Assembly: GCA_934320655.1 (NCBI GenBank)
Contig: CAKRFN010000025.1
Span: 1 to 29,102 of the forward strand
From: an uncultured Eubacterium sp.
GTDB lineage: Bacteria; Bacillota; Clostridia; Lachnospirales; Lachnospiraceae
Length of the DNA: 29,102 nucleotides
Reading direction: 5' to 3'
The notes under the pieces were generated by a model, which searched no databases, was not told where the DNA came from, and was given only the letters and a program-made list of their open reading frames with translations. A program made the position numbers and the translations under genes. The first letter of the stretch is position 1. The number at the start of each line of letters is the position of its first letter. This document shows positions 8,174 to 15,693 of the stretch, in pieces.

Positions 8174-8713
8174 TAGGTGATTGCGAAACTGACGTATTGA
8201 TGTGGGTTGTTTGGTAGCGAACATGGTAGTATCCAGATCAGACTGCTCCGATTGTCCGGCAGTGTCTCGCTGCTTCTTCAGCCTTGGCTCGATGTGTCCT
8301 TTGCACACATAGCCTGCGGCTTTCAGTCATGATATGAGAAACATCATTGGCTCGCTCGCACTTCGCCGGACAAAAGTCGCAGCTGACTGGAACTATCATG
8401 CCCGCTACCACCAACCCCGTGTTACATATCGTTTGCGAAACTTGTTCATAGAGTTAATTGGACATGTGAAGACCATGACTATATGTATAAAACCAGCAGC
8501 GCGAGCAAAGTCATGTCTGATTTTGCTGCCTTTGCACGATGGAGAGGAGACTCCAAATTGTGGAAGCCTTTGCTGACACAATTTTGTTTTGAGGAGGCTC
8601 ATCGGAATGGTTCGTGCAACGAAAGCAAAACAGACATGCTTGCGGGAGCTGCGACTTTTTGCAAAACTATCCACATGTTTAAAAACATATGTAAATAGTT
8701 TCACAATCACCTA
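8174..8713. mobile_element. 540-bp non-coding element with terminal inverted repeats and TA borders (MITE-like)
   Basis: The ends are a 17-bp inverted repeat with one mismatch: TAGGTGATTGCGAAACT at 8174-8190 and its complement at 8697-8713. If TA is the duplicated target, the element proper is 8176-8711 with 15-bp ends starting GGTGATTG. TA duplication is typical of the IS630/Tc1-mariner group. Inside are two long imperfect hairpins. The first has arms 8204-8240 / 8383-8418 with 8252-8260 / 8365-8373 nested within. The second has arms 8512-8539 / 8612-8638 with 8555-8562 / 8577-8584 nested. A 10-bp copy of the end sequence (TTGCGAAACT) recurs at 8433-8442. No open frame looks like a real protein. 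It fills the gap between rsmA and spoIID. A structured RNA gene is the alternative reading. Confidence 0.6.
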
Positions 8714-8741
8714 CCGATAGCAACCAAAAGGGGGTACTGGT

Positions 8742-9635
8742 ATGTCTGAAAAGATCAAGACGGGAATTGCCGTTTTTTTAATTATCATCATTCTTCCATA
8801 TATTATTACATATGCCTTGCAGGGCAGGCAGTTATTCGACATCACAGCCACGGAAAAACCTGATGAAACCGACCAATCAGCGCAGACACAGGAGCCGACA
8901 GAGGTGCTGACGGGCATTTTAGCGGGTCAGATACGGATGGATCTGCCGGAGGATGCGGCAGATGCGATCCGGGCGCAGGCGGTGCTCGTGCGCACCGAAT
9001 ATGTGCGCAGGGAACAGGCAGGTGAACAGCAGGAGCAGAGCCGCTCGCTCGACGAGCTCACGGCGCTCTGGGGCAGCGGGCATGTAAGGGAATATTATGA
9101 GATCGCAAAAGCTGCTGTCACAGATACGACAGGCGAGATCCTCACTTATGACGGAAAACCGATACAGACCGCTTATCATCAGGTCAGCGCGGGCGCAACG
9201 CGCGCCGTAGAGGAATTAAATGGCGAAGCCACACCTTATTTACAGTCGGCCGCGTGCGGCATGGACATCACCTCTCCGGATTATCTCACCGTGCGTTTTT
9301 TTCCATATGAGGACATGATGCGGGCGCTCGACATCACGCAGGAGGACGATCTGAAATCAATCACGCAGACAGCGGATGATACCGGCTATGTCACATCGGT
9401 GCAGATCGGTGAAAAAGAGTATTCCGGTGATGTGTTCCGGCGGCTGCTTGATCTGCCGTCGCCCTGTTTTTATATCAAAGAAGTCGAAGGGCAGATACGC
9501 ATTGTCGTCAAAGGAAAGGGACACGGCATCGGCATGAGCCAGTATGCAGCCGAAAAACAGGCAGAGGAGGGCGCATCGTATCAGGATATTTTAAGTTATT
9601 TTTTTCCGGATACAACACTTGAAAAAATCAATTAA
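8742..9635 (+). CDS. spoIID: SpoIID/LytB-domain protein (engulfment peptidoglycan lytic transglycosylase family)
   Basis: SpoIID acts in the mother cell membrane and degrades peptidoglycan during engulfment, in a complex with SpoIIM and SpoIIP. This 297-residue protein has a single N-terminal transmembrane helix (about 7-28) and an outer SpoIID domain. The conserved core is LPEDAADAIRAQAVLVRTEY, followed by AYHQVSAGATR, and the closing motif GKGHGIGMSQYAAEKQAEEG is near the C terminus. The family normally has EMP or similar where this protein reads RMDLP, so the putative catalytic Glu seems replaced by Asp. The RBS AAGGGGG lies near 8728. Only 28 bases separate the start from the element at 8174-8713. 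spoIIQ follows, supporting a sporulation role, though a paralogue is possible. Confidence 0.8.
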   Translation: MSEKIKTGIAVFLIIIILPYIITYALQGRQLFDITATEKPDETDQSAQTQEPTEVLTGILAGQIRMDLPEDAADAIRAQAVLVRTEYVRREQAGEQQEQSRSLDELTALWGSGHVREYYEIAKAAVTDTTGEILTYDGKPIQTAYHQVSAGATRAVEELNGEATPYLQSAACGMDITSPDYLTVRFFPYEDMMRALDITQEDDLKSITQTADDTGYVTSVQIGEKEYSGDVFRRLLDLPSPCFYIKEVEGQIRIVVKGKGHGIGMSQYAAEKQAEEGASYQDILSYFFPDTTLEKIN

Positions 9636-9664
9636 AAAACAGAACTCCACATTTTCAAAACCAC

Positions 9665-9694
9665 TGAATAATCTCTGAAAATCCGGCAATACTA
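9665..9694 (+). promoter_or_regulatory. Candidate forespore (sigma-F/G type) promoter before spoIIQ
   Basis: GGCAATACTA at 9685-9694 matches the sigma-F/sigma-G -10 pattern GGnnAnACTA. A TGAATA (9665-9670), one base off the -35 pattern, lies 14 bases before it, slightly shorter than the usual 15-16. spoIIQ is a sigma-F target in Bacillus, so the placement is sensible. Confidence 0.35.
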
Positions 9695-9754
9695 GGACTA
9701 TCGTAACAATGAAGATACGAACAGATCATAAAGAGAGAAAGATGGTGGTAAGGG

Positions 9755-10558
9755 ATGAAGGAGAGAAAAACAAGTGGAATGACCAGTCAGAAGCAGATCA
9801 TTATCGCGGGCTGCCTGATGCTCATTTTTGTCACATGTCTCACAGGGCTGTACATCGCCAGAAGAATGCAGCAGCCGAACCGGGAAACCCAGATAGCAGA
9901 AAACAATGACAAAATCAGCGAGGATGCAGATATAGAGCCGATCGAGAGCGTAGATTCGGTCATTCTGCCCGAAGTATGGGATGAAAATGAGGTAGAGGAA
10001 GCGCCGCAGGTCGAGCCGAAGCAGGACGTGACAGAGAACAACGATATGGATGTCGATGTCGCCGCAGAGGAGCCGGCAGAATCGCAGCCCGTCACACCGG
10101 TAGGAGGTTCAGCCGTCAAAGTCGAACCGGCAGCGCCCACATTACAGTTCAGCGGAGAACTGCAATGGCCCGTAGAGGGAAGCGTGCTGATGAACTACAG
10201 TATGGATCAGTCGATCTATTTCGCGACACTCGATCAGTACAAGTACAATCCGGCAATGATTATCGATGCGCAGAGCGGAGATGCAGTCATGGCAGCGGCA
10301 GCAGGTACGATTACACAGATCAAAGAGGATGCGCAGACAGGACTCACAGTCACGATGGATATCGGCGATGGATATGAGGTGTCCTACGGACAGATGCAGG
10401 ATCTCAATTTTAAGGAGGGCGCACATCTGGATGCAGGAGATGTGATCGGAACGATCGCGCCCGCGACAAAATATTATTCGGTCGAGGGAGACAACCTGTA
10501 TTTTGCCCTGACCAAAGACGGCGCACCGGCAGATCCGACCGAATATCTCCCGCAGTAA
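9755..10558 (+). CDS. spoIIQ: SpoIIQ-like forespore membrane protein with degenerate LytM (M23) domain
   Basis: SpoIIQ sits in the forespore membrane and forms the SpoIIQ-SpoIIIAH channel/zipper during engulfment. The 267-residue protein has a transmembrane helix (IIIAGCLMLIFVTCLTGLYI, about 15-34). An acidic, Pro-rich linker to about 128 follows, then an M23/LytM-like domain (WPVEGSVLMNYS through GDVIGTIA). The peptidase metal ligands are not intact. The first His position reads YNPAMIID, with only Asp kept. YGQMQ replaces YGHL, and LYFAL replaces the LHFEV/HxH motif. It is therefore probably structural, as in Bacillus SpoIIQ. The start is uncertain: ATG at 9755 has a very close GGTAAGGG, while ATG at 9779 is also possible. 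No spoIIID follows. Confidence 0.8.
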   Translation: MKERKTSGMTSQKQIIIAGCLMLIFVTCLTGLYIARRMQQPNRETQIAENNDKISEDADIEPIESVDSVILPEVWDENEVEEAPQVEPKQDVTENNDMDVDVAAEEPAESQPVTPVGGSAVKVEPAAPTLQFSGELQWPVEGSVLMNYSMDQSIYFATLDQYKYNPAMIIDAQSGDAVMAAAAGTITQIKEDAQTGLTVTMDIGDGYEVSYGQMQDLNFKEGAHLDAGDVIGTIAPATKYYSVEGDNLYFALTKDGAPADPTEYLPQ

Positions 10559-10571
10559 CACAGGCGCAATC

Positions 10572-10600
10572 TTGATTTTTGCGGTGATTCTCGGTATACT
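10572..10600 (+). promoter_or_regulatory. Promoter of the truncated TPR gene
   Basis: TTGATT (10572-10577) and TATACT (10595-10600, preceded by TCGG) are spaced 17 bases apart, about 45 bases before the GTG start. The promoter seems intact although the gene is broken. Confidence 0.7.
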
Positions 10601-10645
10601 AAAACAAGTAAGATCCGAAGAAAACTGTTTTAGGAGATCATTGTT

Positions 10646-11029
10646 GTGAACCAGACGGAAAACGACCGGATGATCGCGCTCATGGAACATGCAGTGGAGC
10701 ATCTGGCAGGATATGCAGAGATCACGTTACAGGACTGTGAACAGATCCTAAGCGATGGAAAACAGAACAAAAATGATATGTATTTAGGCTTTGCACACTA
10801 CTACAGTGGCGAGGCCTATTACACGTTAAACAACGTCGAAAAAGTGCTCTATCATATCTCGCACGCGATCGGCTATCTCGAGCGCGCAAATGCGTGGGAG
10901 TTCGTAGCGCGGCAACATTTCCCTGACAGTATGTTCCGAAGCAGGCTGACAGGCACAGATTGGCGGATCGTGCGTATATTGAACTATAAACTTATCGACA
11001 ATCCGCAATCGCGCGGTTGCTTTATATAG
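10646..11029 (+). pseudogene. Truncated TPR-type N-terminal region (remnant of a larger signalling protein)
   Basis: The 127-codon frame starts with GTG after AGGAG. Residues 1 to about 85 (HAVEHLAGYAEITLQDCEQI, then MYLGFAHYYSGEAYYTLNNV, ending ANAWEFVAR) resemble, from my memory of the family, the TPR-like sensor region that opens long diguanylate cyclase/GGDEF proteins of Lachnospiraceae. After EFVAR the helical pattern stops and the remaining 40 residues (QHFPDSMFRSRL...) match nothing I know. No GGDEF or output domain follows. A deletion that removed the rest of the gene is the simplest reading. The promoter and RBS remain, so a short TPR peptide could still be made. Confidence 0.6.
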
Positions 11030-11043
11030 ATAGCAACATAGAA

Positions 11044-11078
11044 AAACGGGTATTCTCCGAATCGGAGGGTATCCGTTT
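11044..11078 (+). other. Strong RNA hairpin between the TPR remnant and the GIY-YIG gene
   Basis: AAACGGGTATTCTCCG (11044-11059) can pair with CGGAGGGTATCCGTTT (11063-11078) over 16 pairs, using three G-U wobbles and a 3-base loop. No T run follows, so it is a poor terminator. It lies 22 bases before the GIY-YIG start codon and could protect or process the mRNA. Confidence 0.55.
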
Positions 11079-11099
11079 ACATACGTTACAGGAGTCTTT

Positions 11100-11369
11100 A
11101 TGAACTATGCATATCTCGTCCGGTGCAGCGATGGCAGTCTGTATGCCGGATGGACGAATGACATTGAAAAACGTCTGAAATCCCACAATGCCGGAACCGG
11201 AGCAAAATATACCCGTGCGCGCCTGCCGGTCACGCTCGCTTATCTGGAGACCTTCGATACAAAATCGGAGGCGATGAAGCGCGAGGCGGCACTGAAAAAG
11301 CTGACGCACCGGCAGAAGGAGCAGCTTGCGCTTGAATGGAACCGATTACAATTTGCGGATTTGGCTTGA
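11100..11369 (+). CDS. GIY-YIG nuclease-domain protein (UPF0213 / YazA-YhbQ family)
   Basis: A small cytoplasmic single-domain GIY-YIG protein of 89 residues. YAYLVRCSDGSLYAGWTND carries the motif (Y-x-L ... YAGWT) in residues 3-21. HNAGTGAKYTRARLPV (about 29-44) and the conserved EAMKREAALKKLT (about 60-72) complete the family pattern. The family is often annotated as endonuclease, but its physiological substrate is not established. AGGAG lies 6 bases before the start. No nearby gene suggests a specific role. Confidence 0.9.
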   Translation: MNYAYLVRCSDGSLYAGWTNDIEKRLKSHNAGTGAKYTRARLPVTLAYLETFDTKSEAMKREAALKKLTHRQKEQLALEWNRLQFADLA

Positions 11370-11396
11370 CTCGAACCCGAAGGTACGATGTATGAT
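11366..11396 (+). promoter_or_regulatory. Possible promoter of the GLUG-repeat protein gene
   Basis: TTGACT (11366-11371) overlaps the end of the GIY-YIG gene. TATGAT lies at 11391-11396 after a 19-base spacer, longer than ideal. The alternative -10 TATAAT at 11408-11413 has no -35 element. Confidence 0.35.
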
Positions 11397-11455
11397 AATG
11401 CCAATATTATAATTGGTTCTTCATACAGGAGGATCCGAGTGAAAGGAGCATGACA

Positions 11456-13036
11456 ATGAAAAAAATACTGACATTATCTCTGGCTGCACTGATGGCATTT
11501 TCTGCACCGGCAAGTATTACATTCGCAGCACCGGCTGCAGAGGTAGAATTCGTATCAGTCAAGGCAGCAAAGGCAACCGCAATCTCAACCGCAGAGGATC
11601 TAAAGGCGATGGAGAGCAATCCGTCAGGGAATTATTATCTTGCGAAGGATATCGCATTGCCCGCAGATTTTCAGCTGTTTGGGGACAGTGATCATCCTTT
11701 TAAGGGACAGCTCGATGGTAAAGGGCACAAGCTGACCGGTTATACTTACAAGACCTCAAGCTGGGCTGAGAATGCAGGTATTTTCGGATATGCGAGCGGT
11801 GCCGTATTTAAAAATATCTCTGTTACGGGTGTAGATATTAATCTTCAGGATGGTGGAACGATAGGAACATTGGTATGCAGCGCTACAAGCTGTACCTTTG
11901 ATCAGATCAAAACTGCCGGAAGCATTTCAGTCAAAGGGGAAGGTGCTTATGTTGGCGGAATTGTAGGAAGTAACTCCGACACATCAGTGATAAAAAATTG
12001 TGAAAATGGCATCAATATCACAGTTGACGCCAGAGGAACAGAAGGTGGAGCACCTCCCTGCGAAGTCGGAGGAATTACAGGGCTTGCAGGCAATTCATCG
12101 AAAGCGCTTCTCCAGAACTGTACCAACAAAGGAACAATAAAAGTAAATTATAAGCCGAGTGATGACTGGGGCGGTGATGAATTCTCAGTAGCCGGCGTAG
12201 CAATTTCACATTTTGGCAACCAAGTTGTTAAAAACTGTAAGAATACCGGAGCGATCACCTGTACGATCGAAAAAGCAGCAGAAGGATTCGCGACAGAAGC
12301 GAATATCGCCGGTGTAATAGGAGAGACTCATGGTGGAATAGATTCTTGTTCTAATACAGGTAAGATCACGGTGAACGGTAATGTATCAAATATGACCGGA
12401 ATCAGTGTTGCAGGCGTGGTCGGCGAAACAACCTATAAAAAAACAAAAATGGTAAAATCCTTCAACACAGGAGACATTACAGTGACAGCAAATGCACCGC
12501 GCAGCGCCGTTGTAGGAGGTGTGGCAGTAATCGTCAATGATATCACACAGTCCTATAATAAGGGAAAAGTCACTGTGAATGTGAAGTCCGGCGGCGATGC
12601 GGCTGTAGGCGGTCTGGCGGGACAGGCCACCAGAAATGTGCAGAATTGCTACAATACCGGTGCGGTATCTCTGTCAGCGAAAAAATTGTCATATGTTGGA
12701 GGACTTGTTGGAAGTGCATCCGTATTTGATGAGTTTATCAAATACAACTATTCAACCGGAAAGGTGACAGGTTCTTCTAAGAAGGTATTCAAGGGAGAAG
12801 TGCTCGGATATTATACAGGTTCTTACGATGCACGCAAACGAAATGTTTTTGACAATTACTATACAGGATCAGGAAAAGCCTACGGAGGACAGGACTTTAC
12901 CTGGGAACCTTATATGGGTACTGCGAAAAAGGTTTCTTCTATCACTGCCGGTAATTGTCCCAAATTAGATTCAAAGATTTGGACATATGGAGCGAAACAG
13001 AAACGGATGATCCTGAAGAATAACAAAGAAAAGTAA
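11456..13036 (+). CDS. Secreted GLUG-repeat (beta-helix) surface protein
   Basis: The function is unknown; similar proteins are adhesin-like or surface-display proteins. A signal peptide covers about residues 1-25 (MKKILTLSLAALMAFSAPAS, then ITFAAPA). The rest is a repetitive beta-rich fold. Each repeat has a hydrophobic Gly motif (VGGIVGS, VGGITGLAG, AGVIGET, AGVVGET, VGGLAGQ, VGGLVGSA) followed by an NC-N-G-I type strand (IKNCENGINITV, LLQNCTNKGTIKV, VKNCKNTGAITC, CYNTGAVSL). This is the GLUG pattern. There is no LPXTG, SLH or other anchor, so the 526-residue protein is likely released or held non-covalently. The start at 11456 is chosen because AAAGGAG (11441-11447) is 8 bases before it and only 2 before the ATG at 11450. 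The gene stands alone, closed by its own terminator. Confidence 0.82.
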   Translation: MKKILTLSLAALMAFSAPASITFAAPAAEVEFVSVKAAKATAISTAEDLKAMESNPSGNYYLAKDIALPADFQLFGDSDHPFKGQLDGKGHKLTGYTYKTSSWAENAGIFGYASGAVFKNISVTGVDINLQDGGTIGTLVCSATSCTFDQIKTAGSISVKGEGAYVGGIVGSNSDTSVIKNCENGINITVDARGTEGGAPPCEVGGITGLAGNSSKALLQNCTNKGTIKVNYKPSDDWGGDEFSVAGVAISHFGNQVVKNCKNTGAITCTIEKAAEGFATEANIAGVIGETHGGIDSCSNTGKITVNGNVSNMTGISVAGVVGETTYKKTKMVKSFNTGDITVTANAPRSAVVGGVAVIVNDITQSYNKGKVTVNVKSGGDAAVGGLAGQATRNVQNCYNTGAVSLSAKKLSYVGGLVGSASVFDEFIKYNYSTGKVTGSSKKVFKGEVLGYYTGSYDARKRNVFDNYYTGSGKAYGGQDFTWEPYMGTAKKVSSITAGNCPKLDSKIWTYGAKQKRMILKNNKEK

Positions 13037-13049
13037 AATTTTTTAAAAA

Positions 13050-13085
13050 CGCTGGGAACTGCATTGCAGCTCCCAGCGCTTTTTA
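13050..13085. terminator. Bidirectional terminator between the GLUG gene and the sigma factor gene
   Basis: CGCTGGGAACTGCA (13050-13063) pairs with TGCAGCTCCCAGCG (13065-13078) with one mismatch. CTTTTT follows on the plus strand and TTTTTAAAAAA on the minus strand. It serves two convergent genes. Confidence 0.88.
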
Positions 13086-13098
13086 TATTCAATCAGAA

Positions 13099-15009
13099 CT
13101 ACTGAACCAAAACAGGATCCCAGCCGTAGTCCTTGTAGTATTTAATATCCAGATCATTGTCCTGTACATACATCCGGATCAGTTCGGTGCGGATATCATC
13201 TGTATCAGATTTTTCTGAATGGAAGTACCGGTCAGCCATACCGGGAAAGCCTTCACAGAATTTTTCAATACCGGCTGCATATTCCGATCCGTCACCGGTG
13301 CGCAGATCTTCGGTCACTTCATAGCCACTCGCGGCATCACTGTCCGGATGCAGCAGCAGTCTCGCAGGTGCTGAGCCACCGCTCTCACATTCGAGTGTAT
13401 TTCCATTCCGGTAATACCAGTAGCTCCACAGATCACAGAATACATAGATATCGTCGCCCGACTTCTCTGTGCCGTAAATGACCGGAGTAGGGATGTAGAC
13501 ACTATTCGCTTCATGCGCATACATGTTCCGGGCATCGAGCTGGTTGAGATACTCACACAGCGTCGCCATGATCGCATCATCACCGCTGTACGAAAAAGCG
13601 GGGAGCCGGTTCGGATCGGCAGCTTGTGCCGTATCATCCGATGCGCCCGTATCGGAGTCCGCAGCGGCAGGTGTGTCGATCACAGTCATGTTCAGCTTGT
13701 CGGATATGATCGTCCCATCCGGTTGTTTGCTATACAGTTCATAGTTTGATTCACCGTCTACAACAAGACAACTAAGTATATTTTTGCCGCTTGAATCAGA
13801 CCAATACAGTGAATTTACGCTATATGAGGTACCATACTGTTTTTCGTAGTCCCCATTGAGGAAATCCGCGTCCTGAAACTCTTGGAATGTATCGATAAAC
13901 TGACCCTTTGCATCATGTTCCCAACGGTCAAAGATCTGTCTGATCTCATCCGGATCTGTCGTATAGGTCAAAAACGGGTCGTTTTCCACATCATTTCCAG
14001 AAATAGATTCAACATTTAATTTTTGTACTTGATCCTGTATCTCTGCGGATGTCAGAGCAGTTTCCTGCGCGGACAGACCAGAAATATCATAGATATAGGC
14101 AAATTCTGGCAGCGGCGCGGCTGCGCCCTCGGGCAGCTCCTGATTGATGCCTGTCTCGTTAAACAGATAGAGTTTGCCGTCATCCATGAAGATCCGTGTA
14201 GCGATGCTATCTGCATTGAGATAGTTGCAATCCATCTGCTGGAGGTCTAACACAGCGACGACGGCATCCTGATTCCGGTCGTAAACCAGCAGCGCGCGTT
14301 CATTGGCCAGCGCCAGATAATCACTGTCGATACCGACGAGATCGGATGCGTATACCGCGATCGGCAGGGAGATCATTTCATCCGCCACTTTTACATCCTT
14401 TTCTGATAAGAAATGCGAGATCACGGTCTGTACACGCTCGCTGACTTCGTGGATGGCAGCCTTTACCGTGCCGCCGGAGGCGGAATTCACCGCCATTCCG
14501 CCAAATGTCAAGCAGACAATGAGTGCCAGAGAGAAGACGGCAGCCTTAGAAGCTGATATGTGCTTTTTCAATTTATTACGAGCGGCAGATAACTGTGATT
14601 GTATCGTGCTTTCGTTACGGTTTAGGATCTGGGAGATCTCTTTGATCGAATAGTCCTCAAAGTAGTACAGATAGACGACTTCGCGCTGTTTGGACGGCAA
14701 TGTCTGGATGATTTCAAAGAGCAGACCGCCCTGTTTGTCAAATGGCTCGATGCTCGGCTCCGGCAGCTGCTCCGGATCGGCGCGCCGCTTGTGCCAGAAG
14801 CTGCGCTGGATGTCACGGCAATAATTGCGCGTCACTGTGAGCAGCCATGCCTTCTCGTGATTGGCATCTGTGAAGGAAGGTTTCTTTTCAATGACTTTTA
14901 AGAAGATCGTCTGCGTTGCATCTTCTGCATCCTGCGGATTTTTCAGAATCAGCAGGCTCAGGCGGTAGACCATCGTATAATAGGTTTCGTATAATGTCTG
15001 ATATTCCAT
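13099..15009 (-). CDS. ECF-type sigma factor fused to a transmembrane helix and a large extracytoplasmic domain
   Basis: A 636-residue protein of unusual design. Residues about 5-72 are sigma-70 region 2 (MVYRLSLLILKNPQDAEDAT, then FLKVIEKKPSF). About 97-147 are region 4, with TLPSKQREVVYLYYFEDYS and the helix-turn-helix IKEISQILNRNESTIQSQLS. Immediately after comes one transmembrane helix (about 153-173, AAVFSLALIVCLTFGGMAV). About 460 residues then face outside and resemble no domain I recognise. Alternating beta-strand stretches suggest a propeller or sandwich. Normally a separate anti-sigma protein spans the membrane; here the sigma factor itself seems anchored, so release by proteolysis or action at the membrane must be assumed. 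AAAGGAGG precedes the start. tadA ends 77 bases upstream on the same strand. Confidence 0.85.
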   Translation of the reverse strand: MEYQTLYETYYTMVYRLSLLILKNPQDAEDATQTIFLKVIEKKPSFTDANHEKAWLLTVTRNYCRDIQRSFWHKRRADPEQLPEPSIEPFDKQGGLLFEIIQTLPSKQREVVYLYYFEDYSIKEISQILNRNESTIQSQLSAARNKLKKHISASKAAVFSLALIVCLTFGGMAVNSASGGTVKAAIHEVSERVQTVISHFLSEKDVKVADEMISLPIAVYASDLVGIDSDYLALANERALLVYDRNQDAVVAVLDLQQMDCNYLNADSIATRIFMDDGKLYLFNETGINQELPEGAAAPLPEFAYIYDISGLSAQETALTSAEIQDQVQKLNVESISGNDVENDPFLTYTTDPDEIRQIFDRWEHDAKGQFIDTFQEFQDADFLNGDYEKQYGTSYSVNSLYWSDSSGKNILSCLVVDGESNYELYSKQPDGTIISDKLNMTVIDTPAAADSDTGASDDTAQAADPNRLPAFSYSGDDAIMATLCEYLNQLDARNMYAHEANSVYIPTPVIYGTEKSGDDIYVFCDLWSYWYYRNGNTLECESGGSAPARLLLHPDSDAASGYEVTEDLRTGDGSEYAAGIEKFCEGFPGMADRYFHSEKSDTDDIRTELIRMYVQDNDLDIKYYKDYGWDPVLVQ

Positions 15010-15086
15010 ATATGCGTCCTCCTTTGTGATCTTTTTATATATAACACGATCGGGGAACGGAAAATATCCAATAAAGTCAAATGTTG

Positions 15087-15572
15087 TTAATCAATCAGGC
15101 CATCTTTTTTCTTTTGGCGCATTTCTTTAAAAAAACCGCTGAGAAGTGCCGCACATTCTTCCTGTAAGATGCCGGATTCGATATCTACCTGATGATTAAA
15201 GGCCGGAAACTGCAGGAGATTGAGCAGAGAGCCGGCGCAGCCCGCTTTCGGGTTCATCGTACCGATATACACTTTGGGGATGCGTGCCTGCACGATCGCA
15301 CCCGCGCACATCTGGCACGGTTCGAGTGTGACATACATCGTACACTGCTCTAACCGCCAGTCTCCGGTTTTTTTGCTGGCTTTGCGGATTGCGTTCAGTT
15401 CCGCGTGCGAGAGCGTGTTGAGGTCGGTCTTGCGACGGTTGTAGCCGCGTGCGATGATTTTATCATCTGCCACCAGAACACAGCCGATCGGGACTTCGCC
15501 GAGGGCATAAGCCTTTTTCGCCTCGCGCAGCGCAGCGCGCATATATTTTTCATCCGGGGTCAATTTTCTCAT
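15087..15572 (-). CDS. tadA: tRNA-specific adenosine deaminase
   Basis: Deaminates A34 to inosine in the wobble position of tRNA-Arg (ACG). The 161-residue protein carries the cytidine-deaminase-fold zinc site: HAE (His56, proton-shuttling Glu58) and PCQMC (Cys86, Cys89). The family patterns EVPIGCVLV (26-34) and MNPKAGCAGSLLNLL are also present. AAAGGA lies 12 bases before the ATG. In many Firmicutes the SRP RNA gene lies just after tadA; here the ECF fusion gene does, and I see no SRP RNA in the 77-base gap. Confidence 0.95.
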   Translation of the reverse strand: MRKLTPDEKYMRAALREAKKAYALGEVPIGCVLVADDKIIARGYNRRKTDLNTLSHAELNAIRKASKKTGDWRLEQCTMYVTLEPCQMCAGAIVQARIPKVYIGTMNPKAGCAGSLLNLLQFPAFNHQVDIESGILQEECAALLSGFFKEMRQKKKDGLID

Positions 15573-15606
15573 TTTGCTGTTGCAATCCTTTCAAATGTGG
15601 TATGAT

Positions 15607-15650
15607 TAGGTGGTTGTGAAATTCTCATATAAGACTCTCACAAATACCTA
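15607..15650. repeat. 44-bp mini element: two ends of the 8174-8713 element placed back to back
   Basis: TAGGTGGTTGTGAAATT (15607-15623) differs from the element end TAGGTGATTGTGAAACT at two positions. The right side, ending ...TCACAAATACCTA at 15650, is a more diverged inverted copy. TA stands at both borders, as in the large element. About ten bases separate the two arms. The pair can form a hairpin in the tadA-GNAT intergenic region. Confidence 0.5.
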
Positions 15651-15693
15651 TCGTGTAATAATTATAGCATAGGAAAACAGAAAAGAGAAAAAA

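Noticed and set aside
8405..8710. Open frames of 60-101 codons on both strands inside the 540-bp element
   Set aside because: They lack good ribosome-binding sites, overlap one another and follow the inverted repeats; their open state is explained by the repeat structure.
15010..15086. Possible SRP RNA gene after tadA
   Set aside because: The gap is only 77 bases and shows neither the conserved SRP Alu/S-domain motifs nor the length required.
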